Positions 40,651-54,049 of a stretch of DNA of 64,000 nt are shown one piece after another. A program made the position numbers and the translations under genes. Origin of the DNA: Apis mellifera (Eukaryota; Arthropoda; Insecta; Hymenoptera; Apidae); contig NC_037649.1 of the NCBI RefSeq assembly GCF_003254395.2, positions 1,401,001-1,465,000 of the forward strand. Reading direction: 5' to 3'. The first letter of the stretch is position 1. Each line of letters begins with the position of its first letter. The notes beneath the pieces were generated by a model, which saw nothing but the letters and a program-made list of their open reading frames with translations, had not been told where the DNA came from and ran no database searches.

Positions 40651-43600
40651 TCTTTCATCCGTGCGTCAAGCGTCGTTTCTTTAAAACCTTTATTATCTTT
40701 AGATTAAAATAATACATATTTCAAAAGTTTAAACTAGTATTTCGTAATAATATCGATATATTAATGTATTAAATAATAGATTAAAATTTTATATATTTCA
40801 TTGTTATATCAAAGAAAAATGAATCCAATAAACGTACGATGTGATATCTGAACGATGTACGTGTTTATTCGTTCGTCATAAATATCGATATTTCGAATGT
40901 ATTTAATAATGGAGGACAGAGTCGTCACGTATGAAAATGCATATTATATATTTTCCATAGTAGATTTAGTATTACGAGAAACATTCTTGCACGCACTTTC
41001 CATTTACAACGGAAATTATCCCCACGTAATAATACGCTGTCCCTAAGTTTTATTGATTGGCACGCACACTTGCTTACTCACCTGATTACTGGGGCAGTAA
41101 CTGGAAAAAGAATTATGCAACGCAGCAGTATAAATTATTCCAAATTTACCAGAGAAATGATAATGAACTTGTAAATATATCATGATATAATTGTAAATTT
41201 TAATATAATACGAAATTTTTTTTATTTATATTTATAGAATAAACAGAACAGAAACGAAAATTGGCACATAAAATTCTGAGTAAAAAAATTGTTTATTAAG
41301 AAATTGAAATTTGTATTGGAAGATAATGATAGAGTAATTTTACCGCCATCGTGCTTTCTCCTTATTTCGTTTTCTTAAATTGCGTATAATTTAAGAAATA
41401 AGCTTTATTTGATAGTAAAATAATGGAAAATATTTTATATTATAAATGAATTTATAATAATTAATTTTAGATTAAATCTTTTTTTAAAAATAATTATTCT
41501 TTTAAAGGAGAATAATTATTCAAAAATATTTACAATTCTTAATAATATTAATAATATTAATTTCTTTTGATTTAATATCTTTTGATAATTTTATACATAG
41601 ATACATTTGATCAAATTTAATATTTGTATTATTCACTAATTCCTAAAAAATGATTATAAGAAATTATTGATCATGTATGTTCACTCATAAGTGCTAATAC
41701 TTGTAGATTATCGAATAAATTCTTATCAGAATATCTCAAGTTCTTAATTTCATTGTTGTGCAAAGATTGGAACTTGTTTCATTTCAAGCTTATCAATTCT
41801 TAGACATTTGATATTGACTTTGTGTTGTGTAATGCCTGTATAAAAAAATAGAACAGAATAATAAGACTCAAGATAGTTTTTTTGTTACCTTGTAAATACA
41901 AATGTACAAACACAATAAGTTTCAAAAATAAAAAATGAATTTCGCTTTGGGCAAAAATATATTTTGTATTGAATGACATGAAAAATAAACTTTTTTCTAA
42001 ATCTATAGGCTAATCTCGACGTTAAAGGTTATCCATTTTTAAAATATGTATATGAGGATATTCTTGTGTATTCAATTAGTGTTAAAAAAAAAGAAAAACT
42101 TGTCAGACAATCATCATGTCTCGTTCCTGATCATTCTCAAGATGTGACATCATCGATTATCATACACGAACCTAGTCCAACTAACGTCATTTTACAATCT
42201 CAACGTTGAGAAATTAAACTTTAATGAATTACAGTCAGTTACAAAAGTCTTTATATATATATGTTAAATGAGTTCAATTATCAAAATTTTTAGAGAATTT
42301 TTAGAATAATAAATTACAAAGAGTGTCCAAAAATTTATGGTATAACTTAAAAAATGATATGTAAAGATAAATAAAATATTGAAAATATTTTACAAAATTT
42401 ACAAAGTTCTCTAAATATTTTTTAATCTTTAAATAAAGTTAAAAAGTTATGTTTTATACTTTTGTGAATTTAAAATCAGATTAGATTAAGTTAGATTAGG
42501 TTAGGTTATAATTTATTTTTCTTAATAATGATATGTCAGAAAACTCACAATCTAAATTATTATACGTATATTTTGAAATAATACAAAGGAAATTCTAGAG
42601 AAAGAATATTGAAGAAAATTAAGTTTGAAAGAAATTTTTCAAATGCAAATGAATGATTAATTAATAGTCTTAAATAATATTTTTCAAGGAAATTTATCTT
42701 GATTTTTAATTTTCAAAAATAAGGACTTAAACGACAAAATTTTATTTTATATATTTTACTTATTTTTATTATGTAAAATCTATTATGGAATGAGATAATG
42801 TAGCTTATTTTGAAGAAATTAAATTTTTCATTTTAATGAAGCCTATTATTATTATTATTATTATGATTCTTTTTTTATTTTATTGCACATATTAGCAAGA
42901 TTCTTCTATTCTTTTATTCACATATATTTGTACATTATCACGTGTAAGAATTAGTATTCATTACAACAGAATATTTATCTTTTTTTACAAAAATAACATG
43001 AGATAATATAAGGATAAAATATGTTATAATAAAATGACACAGTGTAATGTTCCAGAATCTTTTTCCTCGTTAAATGAGATAAAATTTTCTCTCTATTTGA
43101 AATAAAATGAAATAACAGAGATTTTCTTTTCTAGAATTCCCCCTTTTTAAATTTAAATAAAACGAGATAATACAGTTTTTTCCTTTAAAAAAACGAGACT
43201 ATTAATATAAATTTATGAATGAATGAATATAAATGCATTAATGCAAAGATGTAAATTTACATTAATAATAAACTATTTAAAAATTGGGAGCATAATTTCA
43301 AAACATAATTTCTCCATTCAGTATCTTCTTTCTTTATTTGCAGTAAAATGAGATAGCACAAATTCAAAATTTTCTTCGCACGAATAAAATGAAATGAAAT
43401 TTTCTTTAGTCGAATTAGAATAATTAGCAATTTTATTTATTTAATCAAAATTAAATTTATCGTCAATTTGTTCGAAGAAAATATTATTACACTCTGTCTT
43501 TATTGTTTTACAAATGTTTTTCAAATACATTCTAACTGTAAGAATATGATTGAAAAATACAATTATCAGCAGCATAAGTACGTGTTATCACGTCATAAAA

Positions 43601-44494
43601 AAATGAATTACAATTTCTGCGGTGTAATTTATTTTTGATAAAGGCATGTCATTTATTACAAACTAAAATAATTTTTAAACAAGAAATAGTAATATTTTTA
43701 AAAATGTGCTATACTTTTATTACTATGTCTATCATCATGAGAAAGCTATAACAATCTTGTGGCAAAAATATAAATTTACATAAATTATTTTTATTTTAAA
43801 GAGATTCATTTTTGACAATTTTTGATTTATATCTAAAAAAATATTCTATATTAATGCTGCAAAATGCAAATGTTGATGGAAAACAAACAAAAAAATGCAG
43901 AATGTAAATTTGATTGTATTCTTCTCTTACATTTAATAAAGAATAAAAGTAAAACAATAACATGTGTTTTAAATTTAAAAAAATTCAAAAATTAAGATAG
44001 AGTCTTATCAACTTAATTACCAACTATTAATTATTATACAAAAAAAAAATTTTCCTTCCAATTAACATTTTCATTAACATTCAATCAAACCAATAATTTT
44101 TAATTGGTAATAAAATTTTAAGAAATTCATATTTTTATAAACATAATTTGAACAAAGATTCGTTTCGTTGTTTCCAATGAAATAATCATTTTGTTTCACT
44201 TTGAAGTTGAAATCTTCTATAAATATTTATCAGATTTCCAAACTTAGAAACGGGACAATGAAAGCCAATATACATTTCTCTACGCCGATCGATAAATTTT
44301 GCTTCCCCTATCGCGATCAATTCGGTGTACATCAAACGGACTATTTATTCGCAACTGGTTTTATCAACGTTGACGCGATTGCATTTCTCGATACAATTTT
44401 AAAGCTGACGTAATCATCGCAAGGATCGAGGCGTTATCGGTATGCGGTTGTTGCACAGATAGAAACGACATGCCAGGTGTAACTTCCATGGATA
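40651..44494. other. A+T-rich tau intron
   Basis: Contains an ATT microsatellite at about 42844-42863 and a G+C-richer stretch at 44190-44490 that directly flanks the transposable element. The 71-codon plus-strand frame at 44201 has no support as a gene. Confidence 0.55.
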
Positions 44495-44650
44495 CACTGC
44501 CATTCAAAAGTATCAGGACATTTGGCATTAAGAAATTTCCAACATCATGTGAAATACACAATATTTTTTTTTCTTTTTGTATTCATCAATGTGGCTTTTC
44601 TTTTTCTGAAAGCAATTAAACTTTAGCTATTAATCTATTTTTCTTCCAAT

Positions 44651-44897
44651 TAAAATTGGAATTTGAGATATTTATGTATTTATTCATTTTTTTCTTATTT
44701 TTGGAATTAATGTTTCAATGTTTCTTTTTATTTGATTTGATGAAACCTCTTTTATAAGTTTAAAAAGAGTTTAAATTAAAATTGGAATTTGAGATATTTA
44801 TGTATTTATTCATTTTTTTCTTATTTCTGGAAACAATGTTTCAATGTTTCTTTTTATTTGATTTGATGAAACCTCTTTTATAAGTTTAAAAAGAGAC
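44651..44897. repeat. 126-bp tandem duplication inside the Tc1-like element
   Basis: The block starting taaaattggaatttgagata occurs at 44651 and 44777. It includes the shared ttatttgatttgatgaaacc segment, and the two copies are nearly identical. Confidence 0.95.
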
Positions 44898-45326
44898 ATA
44901 TGAGAAATATCCTATTGAATAGAGTTTGAGAAACAAGATATTTTTGTTATTTGTTAAATAAAAACTGTGTGTACTATTATTGTTCATAAGATTTATATTT
45001 AAATTAATAAAAGAAATTTACTCTTTTTAACAATATATAATAGTTCAATCTTGATTTAATACTTGAATCTAATTTTAGATTTACTTTTATTACTTTATCA
45101 CTTAAGTAGTCTTCATGTTAATTGCTCCTCGAGTCAATTAAGAAGTGTCTGAGAGGTTTTTTAGCAAAACATAACCTCACTTTTGTGAACTGTGTAGCAT
45201 CTATAATATATGTATACAGTGTACATGCAATATTCACAGTAATTGGCAAATAAACATCTTTCTTTATCGTTATTCAAAATTTTTCTTGTAAATATTTCAC
45301 AATTGAATTGAAAAACGAAATAAATG

Positions 45327-46670
45327 TAGAATTTAAGAGACAAATTTCATTTGAAATTTCAATTAAAAATTTTTAAATACGAATTATTACATACTTATTC
45401 ATTGTTAATAAAAAAAGTACAAGAAATAAATTATTCATTTTTATATACAAAAATACAATATTCCATAATACCAAACATTGATCATTTGAACTATCAAACT
45501 TGGAATATAAATATCAACAAAAACATTGACAAAAATACCGTCTAATAAAATTAAAAAAAATATTCAAGCTTCTGATTAAAGAATATATATATTCATATAA
45601 TCTGTAAAAAATTGTACAAGAGCTCAGAAAACTTCCAAAATTACAACATCAACCAATAAATGTAGAATTTATAAATAGTAGAATTTAAGAGACAAATTTC
45701 ATCTGAAATTTCAATTAAAAATTTTTAAATACCGATTATTATATACTTATTCATTGTTAATAAAAAAAGTACAAGAAATAAATTAATCATTTTTATAAAA
45801 AGAATACAATATTCCATAATATCAAACATTGATCATTTGAACTATCAAACTTGGAATATAAATATCAACAAAAACATTGACAAAAATAGCGTCTAATAAA
45901 ATTAAAAAAAATATTCAAGCTTCTGATTAAAGAATATATATTCATATACTAAAAAATTTTACAACAGCTCAGAAAGCTTCCAAAATTACAACATCAACCA
46001 ATAAATGTAGAATTTATAAATAGTAGAATTTAAGAGACAAATTTCATCTGAAATTTCAATTAAAAATTTTTAAATACCGATTATTATATACTTATTCATT
46101 GTTAATAAAAAAAGTACAAGAAATAAATTAATCATTTTTATACATAAAAATGTTCCATAATACAACCAAACATTGATCATTTAAACTATCAAACTTGGAA
46201 TATAAATATCAACAAAAACATTGACAAAAATAAATAAAATTAAAAAAAATATTCAAGCTTCTGATATTAAAGAATATATATTCATATACTTTGTAAAAAA
46301 TTGTATAAGAGCTCAGAAAGCTTCCAAAATTACAACATCAACCAATAAATGTAGAATTTAAGAGACAAATTTCATCTGAAATTTCAATTAAAAATTTTTA
46401 AATACCGATTATTATATACTTATTCATTGTTAATAAAAAAAGTACAAGAAATAAATTATTCATTTTTATATACAAAAATACAATGTTCCATAATACAACC
46501 AAACATTGATCATTTAAACTATCAAACTTGGAATATAAATATTGACAAAAATACCATCTAATAAAATTTAAAAAAAGCTTCTGATTAAAGAATATACATC
46601 CGTATACTCTGTAAAAAATTATACAAAAGTTCTGAAAGCTTCCAAAATTACATCAACCAATAAATAATAT
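45327..46670. repeat. Tandem array of about 330-350 bp, four copies, inside the Tc1-like element
   Basis: Copies start with tagaatttaagagacaaatt at 45327, 45679, 46024 and 46352. Each contains ttgttaataaaaaaagtaca and ctatcaaacttggaatataa in the same order. Copies 2-4 share variants absent from copy 1 (for example catctgaaatt versus catttgaaatt), giving an expansion order. Confidence 0.95.
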
Positions 46671-46734
46671 CGAGAGTAACTGAAAATCTCAGAGAAATAC
46701 CAGTTACATTCCAATACTTTTGAACGGCAGTGTA

Positions 46735-47110
46735 CGCGTCACGTATCTTCGAAGCCCATTTGATCGAGTTTGATCGTTTCGAGGACGTGTTTATGGCCCC
46801 GGCATCAAGCCTTTAACGGAAAGCGGAACAAATCGGTGAAGGGCCGCCGCCGATCCGAATGCGGCCACGAGCGCGACAAATTGATACCAAACACGTCCAC
46901 GGTTTCGTTTATGGAATTGCATCGTGTCTCATGTAGATTAAGCGCAGATAGCTCCACGTTTCAGCCGCGGAGAAGGCGAGTTACGCGATCGATTTGGAGA
47001 GGCGAGTGTTACGAGATATTTGCAACATCCTGTGACCAAAATCGTGACACGTGGTTCGATGTACACGGTGAACCAAAGATTAGCGATGAATCTATTCAAA
47101 ATGGAAAACT
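46735..47110. other. G+C-richer island flanking the transposable element
   Basis: Continuation of the island interrupted by the insertion. The 116-codon plus-strand frame begins at a TTG and looks like no known protein. Its R/S-rich composition fits CpG-rich non-coding DNA. Confidence 0.4.
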
Positions 47111-49299
47111 TACGTTATAAATAAAATTTTATTACTAATCTAATCATTATTTCTATATTTTATCTAATTAAAATATAAATTTTTATAAAAAGATAAAATA
47201 TAAATTTAAATCATTAATAATTTAAAACGCTAAATTATTAAATTATTTAAATTAAAGAAAAATATTATCTCCATAACATTAAAATTAAAATTAAATTTTT
47301 ATTTTAAATTTATAGATTATCCCATAAATTTTTAATATAAAAATTAATAAATTAATATAAAATTTAATTTATTAAAATATTTATATCTAAATTAAATTTA
47401 TTTCTAAAAAAACTAGATATTAATAAGTTCGTTTAACATTTAATTTCTAAATCTATATTTATAATTTTATTGTTATAAAAGAAATTATATAAATTTAGCT
47501 CCCTTATTTTGGAGATATTTAAAATTATTAAATAAATTTTGTATCAACCCTGATACAAAAAGTACAAAAATTATTTCTACTTTTTTACATTTAAATTTTC
47601 ATTTACATTACTTTTAACTATAAAATTTTAAATTATTTCAAAATAATTAATTTAACCGAATAAATTTATCCTAAACCTTTATATAAAATAATTTACAAAA
47701 AACTTACACAAATAATTTTATTAATAATTTTAATTATAAAATTTTAAAAATTATTTTTAATCTTTTCATTGTAAAAGAAATATTTTTATTTTAAACTAAA
47801 ATTTTAAATCTAAAAACACCTTCCGATATTCTTACTATGTTACGATTTATACTGTTATAAATGGAAAACTTAATTTGTTACTTTCTTATTTCTTTACATT
47901 AATTTTAATTCAATTCTTTTATTCGAATACTTTAATTTAATCTTCTTTTCTACCATTAATATTCTTTTTCTCAAAATATTAAGTAATATCCTGACAGTAT
48001 ACAATATAATATCCTGATTATAGTACTTGAAATTGTGGAATTTGATGTCCTATGATTTATCCTTTGATGTATCGACAATTAATTTGTGAAATTTAATTTA
48101 TCTTGATTTGTTAAAATTTCATTGATTTAATGTTGATTTAATTATAATAAGAGAAATAAAAAAAAATACGTGTTATTTTATCTTATTAAATAATTTAGAA
48201 AGTGTTTCATAAGTAAATTTTTGAAACAAGTATTGTATTTCTTTATCCCTCATTATTATGCGGGCAGCGTTACAAGTAGTTCATGTCGATATCTGTTGCA
48301 CCGAAAGCAAGTGGAACCATCCGTGCTTACGCTCCATAAATCTTCGACATTGATTTATTTGGAAGATAAAGCTTTCACGAATGTTACTTTAAATTTAAAT
48401 AAAACGTACAATTTTTATCTATCTATCCGATTTTATTATAAATAATAATAATTAACTTTATATAACGATATACACGTGATTTGTTCGGCGACACCCTGTA
48501 TAAAGGAAAAAAAAAAATCCACTCAGAATGCGTTAAATGCGAGATCAAAGAACTCGATCAAGTTTGAAATGCAATACGACTGTTTAATAGCGTTGCCTTT
48601 TAACTATGCTAAATCGGTATACTTGCTTCTACTTATCTGTCTAATAGCTCTTTTTTATCACACCTTAATCACACGATTCTAAAAAGGACACTTACAGATA
48701 AGAATTCTAAGAACGAAATTTCTTATATAACGAGGAAATTTTGAATTTAAAGTTTGAAGAAATTTTTCAACCCTCACAATTTCTACAATTTCTAATGTAA
48801 GAATATTTAATTCGAGTTCAAAAAGGAAACAATATAAGTAAATATTTATAAATACATTATTATATAATTTTTATATTATATATTATATTATACATTATAT
48901 AATTATTAATATAAATAAATAAACAATTTTATAATATACATGAAAAAAATAATTCTCATAGTTAAACTGCAAGAATTTTATGAATTAAGGAAAGATCAAG
49001 ACAACAGTAGATACTGTGTTATATATTATTACACAAATTATTACATAATAGCATAACGACTGTCTCTAAAAGTAGACACATTCTATCCTAAAATTGAATT
49101 TAATTCTAAAAAATTAATAAAAAACTTGATCCATAATAATATATTATCCTCGATAGAAAATTCTTCGATCGAATAAAAGAATATTGTAATTTCTTCCGAA
49201 ATATAAAATCCAAAAAAAAAGAGAAAAATTAACAATATCAAATAAATTCCAACAACAAAAGAACCGTATATATATCGAAATACCAATTTTAAACGAAAT
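47111..49299. other. Very A+T-rich tau intron
   Basis: Simple A+T-rich sequence, with a slightly richer patch at 48240-48370 and another at 48480-48680. No feature supported. Confidence 0.55.
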
Positions 49300-50060
49300 A
49301 TTTAAATTACCATCCAAGCGAAAAAAATTCCTTCTAATTCTTCTTCCCCGATGGAAAGAGAAACCGCAAAGCAAAAGGACGCGTCGACGAAATTTATATA
49401 ATATAATATTGCGCTCGAATCATCGGAGCGTGGCTCATTAGAGTTCGTGGCTCGACGTGCCTTCAGCTTGCACGAACCCTCCATACGGAAGGAAGCCCCT
49501 CGAAAGCTTTGGAAGTGGGCAGATAATCACGGATGCTGTGTAGGTGCGTCTTGAACGAGGCGGGAGTCGAGGGTTTCTCCCATTTTTTTTTTTTCTTTCT
49601 TTCTTTTTTTTTTTCTCCCCCTCCTAGCTGCATTCATCGCAGCTAGATTCTTTTGCCGGTCGGTGAACCCGACTCTCTCAATGGATCGCCCATTGACTTT
49701 CAATAAATCTAAACGGATAGGTCACGGATGATGTCGGCCTCTGTCGGCGGAGCTGGAGTTAAACGCGGCTAATCACGCGCTAAAACGGACGATGAAATTA
49801 CACGGTGCGTTGCAGGTGTGCAGGAGAGAGGGAGAGCGTTTCAAGAGAGGGAGAGAGAGGGAGAGTTTGGTCAATATTTCGCGCGAGGCGATGTACCAAG
49901 TCAGCCCAATATTTTCATCGGGAGGGGCCTCGGTTCGGTAATCCAATATATATATATATAGGCGCCTGTATACCCGCAACTGCTCAAGAGTTACGGATAT
50001 GTTACGGATATAATAAGGGCGGAATTGATTTTACGTTCGGCCTTCGCTAAGCTTCTCCTT
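49300..50060. promoter_or_regulatory. Large G+C-richer island with hairpin and GA-rich tract
   Basis: The longest island in the big intron. It contains a pyrimidine tract at 49580-49623 followed at once by an 8-bp perfect stem CTAGCTGC/GCAGCTAG with a 7-nt loop (49624-49646), and a purine-rich GAGA tract at 49825-49867. GAGA tracts bind GAGA-type factors in insects; that role here is an inference. No coding exon recognised. Confidence 0.35.
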
Positions 50061-50070
50061 CTTATATTTA

Positions 50071-50255
50071 ACTGTGATCGGTTTATAAAGTACTTTAAAG
50101 ATGATAAATACTTTTTCGATATTTAACTGTGATCGGTTTATAAAATACTTTAAAGATGATAAATACTTTTTCGATATTTATATTATAATTGTTATTATAT
50201 TATAACTGTGATCGGTTTATAAAATACTTTAAAGGTGATAAATACTTTTTCGATT
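50071..50255. repeat. Short direct repeats preceding the palindromic array
   Basis: actgtgatcggtttataaa recurs at 50071, 50126 and 50205, each followed by a tactttaaag-tgataaatac block that is also part of the longer array downstream. Confidence 0.9.
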
Positions 50256-50269
50256 ATTGAATCGAGAAG

Positions 50270-51420
50270 CATTTTGTGATGTGTATGTTTTTATTTGAAA
50301 ATACGATTTTTTTTTTTTGTTTGATATAAGTGAAAGTATTGGAAAATTGAAATAATGAATTGTTTATTAGGAAATTCTAAATTACTTGAAAATATGATTT
50401 TATTTGATACTTGGAATTTTATTTATCACCTTTGAAGGTGATAAATACTTTTTCTATTTTTGAATCGAGAAACATTTTGTGATGTGTATGTTTTTATTTG
50501 AAAATACGATTTTTTTTTTTGTTTGATAGAAGTGAAAATAAATTTGAAAGTATTGGAAAATTGAAATATTTGTTTATTAGGAAATTCTAAATTATTTGAA
50601 AATATGATTTTATTTGATTGGAATTTTATTTATCACCTTTAAAGATGATAAATATTTGTATGTTTTTATTTGAAAATTTTATTTGATTTTTTTTTTTTGT
50701 TTGATAGAATTGAGGGAAATTTGAAAGTATTGGAAAATTGAAATATTTGTTTATTAGGAAATTCTAAATTACTTGAAAGTATGATTTTATTTGATACTTG
50801 GAATTTTATTTATCATCTTTAAAGGGTGATAAATATTTTTGTTTGATAGAATTGAGGGAAATTTGAAAGTATTGGAAAATTGAAATATTTGTTTATTAGA
50901 AAATTCTAAATTATTTGAAAATATGATTTTATTTGATACTTGGAATTTTATTTATCATCTTTAAAGATGATAAATATTTGTATGTTTTTATTTGAAAATT
51001 TTATTTGATTTTTTTTTGTTTGATAGAATTGAGGGAAATTTGAAAGTATTGGAAAATTGAAATATATGTTTATTAGAAAATTCTAAATTATTTGAAAATA
51101 TGATTTTATTTGATACTTGGAATTTTATTTATCACTTTTAAAGATGATAAATATTTTTTTGATTTTTAAATCAAGAAGTATTTTGTGATGTGTATGTTGT
51201 TTTTTGTTCTTAATTAAATTTTTGTTTTTAATTGAATTTTTGTTTTTTAATTGAATTTTTTTATTTGAAAATACAATTTTTTTTTGTTTGATAGAGGAAA
51301 ATTTGAAAGTATTAGAAAATTGAAATATTTATTTATTAGGAAATTGTAAATTATTTGAAAATACGATTTTACTTGATACTTGGAATTGTGAGAAATATAA
51401 ATATACGTTATTTGGAAAAA
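50270..51420. repeat. Tandem array with a palindrome in five units
   Basis: The block gaaattctaaatta or a variant recurs at about 50371, 50581, 50758, 50900, 51077 and 51340. Between these, five units carry a near-perfect 26-27 bp palindrome at 50421-50446, 50628-50653, 50808-50834, 50950-50975 and 51127-51152. The fourth is perfect. Unit lengths vary (about 140-260 bp) through internal deletions. Confidence 0.9.
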
Positions 51421-53158
51421 ATTTGAAATAAGTTGAAAGAAGATTTTGAAGATATTTAAGATTTTATTTAAATTATGGAGTATATCAAATATTTGAGAGG
51501 CATATTTATAAGATAAATCAAAATAATTTTGAAATATTAGAAATATTGAAAATTTTCATCGAAAAATTCTTTTTTGAAAATAATTTAATAAAATATAATT
51601 TTAATAAATTTAATAAAATTTTTTTTATTAATAATATAATTCTAATATATTGTAATAATATTGAAAATTATTGAATTATTATTATTTTCATATTTCACGA
51701 ATGATTATACTCGTTTCAAAATATTTACACGAATTGATTATATTTATATATAATAATGCGTAATAATTATCCAATTAAATTGGCATATCTTTTACGCGTA
51801 CAACTATTTCAACAATCTATTTTTCAAGATTCTGAATCACTCTGAAGAAATCAAAACAAAAACTTATTCCTATATTTACATATTTCAACAATCTATTTTC
51901 CTTTACTTGAATTTACAAATGAAGAATATTTAAGATTAAAATAATCATCTGTTTCCAAGGAACAGGAATTTTTTTCACATGTTATTCATTATAAAACTTG
52001 ATATTACCGTTTCCACGTGAAATCAAAGCTTCGTCGAATGGATGAAATTTCAGTTGTTATTTAACTTGTCTTGTTGGTCGAGATTAATAAAGTGTGAACT
52101 CCTTGTTTACTTACACGGTTAGCTGTACTTAAACACTTAAAAATTGGACGCGGAAAAGTATATTGTTGCCAGACAGTTGGCACGGGTTCAAATGTATTTG
52201 CAACTCCAGACAGAGAATGTATAATTTCTTTATTTTATCTCTCAATAATTTCTGTATTGCTTATTGACCATTAATTTAGAAAAGATAATATTTCAGGTTA
52301 TTTTAAGTAAGAATTACAAATTGGAGTAATTTGACAATCTTATGAGATTCTGTTATCAAAGGTGACAAGGAATGACTTTAAAAAATGGATAATAATTTTA
52401 AGATTCTTGTCATTGTTGCAACAAATGAGCAATATTCCCGCACGTAAAATGACAATGGATACTTAAACACGCGTTTTGAGATATGGTCGAATCAACATTA
52501 TTACCGTAATATTAAATTGAAACTAATTAAATATTTATATCATAAAGAAATATTACGTTTTAACGCAATCTCGAGTCTTGAGCAAGTGACAATAACATGC
52601 AACATTATTAAATATATATAAATACTATAAAATATAAAATATATTTTATGATATAAAAAAATGTATATAGAGAGAGTATTTTAATAAAAATTTCCTTGAT
52701 AAAGAAAAATATTAAACAAATATTTAATTATAATAGATTTATAATCTTTAAGTTAGAAAAAAAATTAATTGACTTATGAATGAGAATGCATGTTTCATTT
52801 GCAACAATCATTAATTTAAAAACACTTCATGCATTTCAAGGAAATAAATTCTTCAGATATATTTATTATTAATTAAAGATATTATTTTTTTTTTGCATGT
52901 GTATAAATATATAAAATGTGTTTTATTTTATAATATATATTACATTTCCGAAACAAATTAATAAATTATTAATAAAAGAAATAAATAAATTATTATTCAA
53001 AAACAATATTTCTCTATTTTTGTCTTTATATTTTTCTGCATATCAATTTTTATGGATAATACATTTTCGGAATGGATTAATTGACAACTCAGATAATATT
53101 ATTGCATAAACATTTAAAACTTGCATAAACAAAAAGCTATTTCACTTTTCAAATATTA
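51421..53158. other. A+T-rich tau intron
   Basis: Contains a moderately richer stretch at 52000-52200. No feature supported. Confidence 0.55.
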
Positions 53159-53487
53159 AATTTATTGTTTGAGGTCACCATATATTCACCCTTGGATTAG
53201 ATGTTGATACTTGAGCATATTTTACCTCCACAACTATAATTATTGCTCTTCCAATAGGAATTAAAGTATTTAGATGACTAACAACATATCATGGAGCAAG
53301 ATTAAAATTAAATATTTCAATTCTATGATCTTTAGGTTTTATTATATTATTTAGTATTGGAAGATTAATTGGAATTATTGATAATTAAATTCATCAATTG
53401 ATATTATTCTTCATGACACATATTATATATTGTTGGACATTTTCATTATGTTCTTTCAATAGGAGCAGTATTATTTCAAGATTTTTC
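53159..53487 (+). pseudogene. COX1: Nuclear mitochondrial insertion (NUMT) of cytochrome c oxidase subunit I
   Basis: Read with the invertebrate mitochondrial code (TGA=Trp, AGA=Ser) on the plus strand, the sequence gives HHIFTLGLDVDTWAYFTS, then IGIKVF, TYHGA and LNISILWSLGFIM. This is the conserved core of COX1, including the histidine pair region near the active centre. Subsequent HFHYVLSMGAV-like sequence is present but offset by small deletions and frameshifts near 53380-53400 and 53470. It would not be translated in the nucleus because of the TGA codons. COX1 is normally about 510 residues, and only about 105 residues of it are represented. Confidence 0.92.
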
Positions 53488-53506
53488 TTTTCATTTCTTT
53501 TCATTT

Positions 53507-53734
53507 AATCTTGGTTCTTCTTTGTCTATAAATTTTTGTTTTGTATTATTTTCTTGAAATAAGATAATTATACGGTTTAATGAATTTTAAGTATATTAAA
53601 TTATAAATCAATTTAAAAGAAACATAAAGGTAAAAACTTTGAATGAATGAAAAGCTTTAAACAAAAGAATAATAATCAAAATTGAAAGTCCATGTATAAT
53701 TATTTAAAATAAGTATTTAGATAATTTACAATTA
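53507..53734. repeat. Direct repeat, copy A (next to the NUMT)
   Basis: The first about 130 bp, beginning aatcttggttcttctttgtc, are identical to copy B at 54608. The rest aligns with a deletion of about 40 bp relative to copy B. Copy A follows the NUMT after only about 20 bp. Confidence 0.92.
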
Positions 53735-54049
53735 TTCAATCAATTTTCCATACTTTCATTTCTTTAACATGCTATACATCACTCTGTAAATTTTCAAATT
53801 TAAATGAATAAATACTATACTCTTACTACTATACTCTTTATACTATATTTATATTTATATTATACTCCATTTTCAAAGTTAATCGAGAAAAACAAATTAG
53901 CATCTACAATATATTTATTTTTCTATATATATATATATTTTGCATATATAAATTTTTTGTATATTCAAATTTTTCTCCTCTCATAAATGCATGAACATTC
54001 GCAATTTACTTTACTGGTAATTAACACTTTTCCAAGGGGATTAATGGAG

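Larger units (their letters stand above)
44495..46732. mobile_element. Non-autonomous Tc1/mariner-type DNA element with terminal inverted repeats
   Basis: The left end reads CACTGCCATTCAAAAGTAT and the reverse complement of the right end reads CACTGCCGTTCAAAAGTAT, so 18 of 19 bases match. The outside bases are TA on both sides (44493-44494 and 46733-46734), the target duplication of the Tc1/mariner superfamily. The 2.2 kb interior has no transposase frame. Instead it is filled by two tandem arrays (44651-44897 and 45327-46670). The element is inserted into a G+C-richer block whose halves flank it. It would have depended on transposase from elsewhere and is presumably inactive. Confidence 0.85.

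Noticed and set aside
44201..44413. 71-codon plus-strand frame beside the Tc1-like element as a transposase remnant
   Set aside because: It lies outside the TA-flanked inverted repeats and shows no DDE-type motif.
46770..47120. 116-codon plus-strand open frame
   Set aside because: It starts at TTG, has no splice support or family likeness, and lies in a CpG-rich island where chance open frames are longer.
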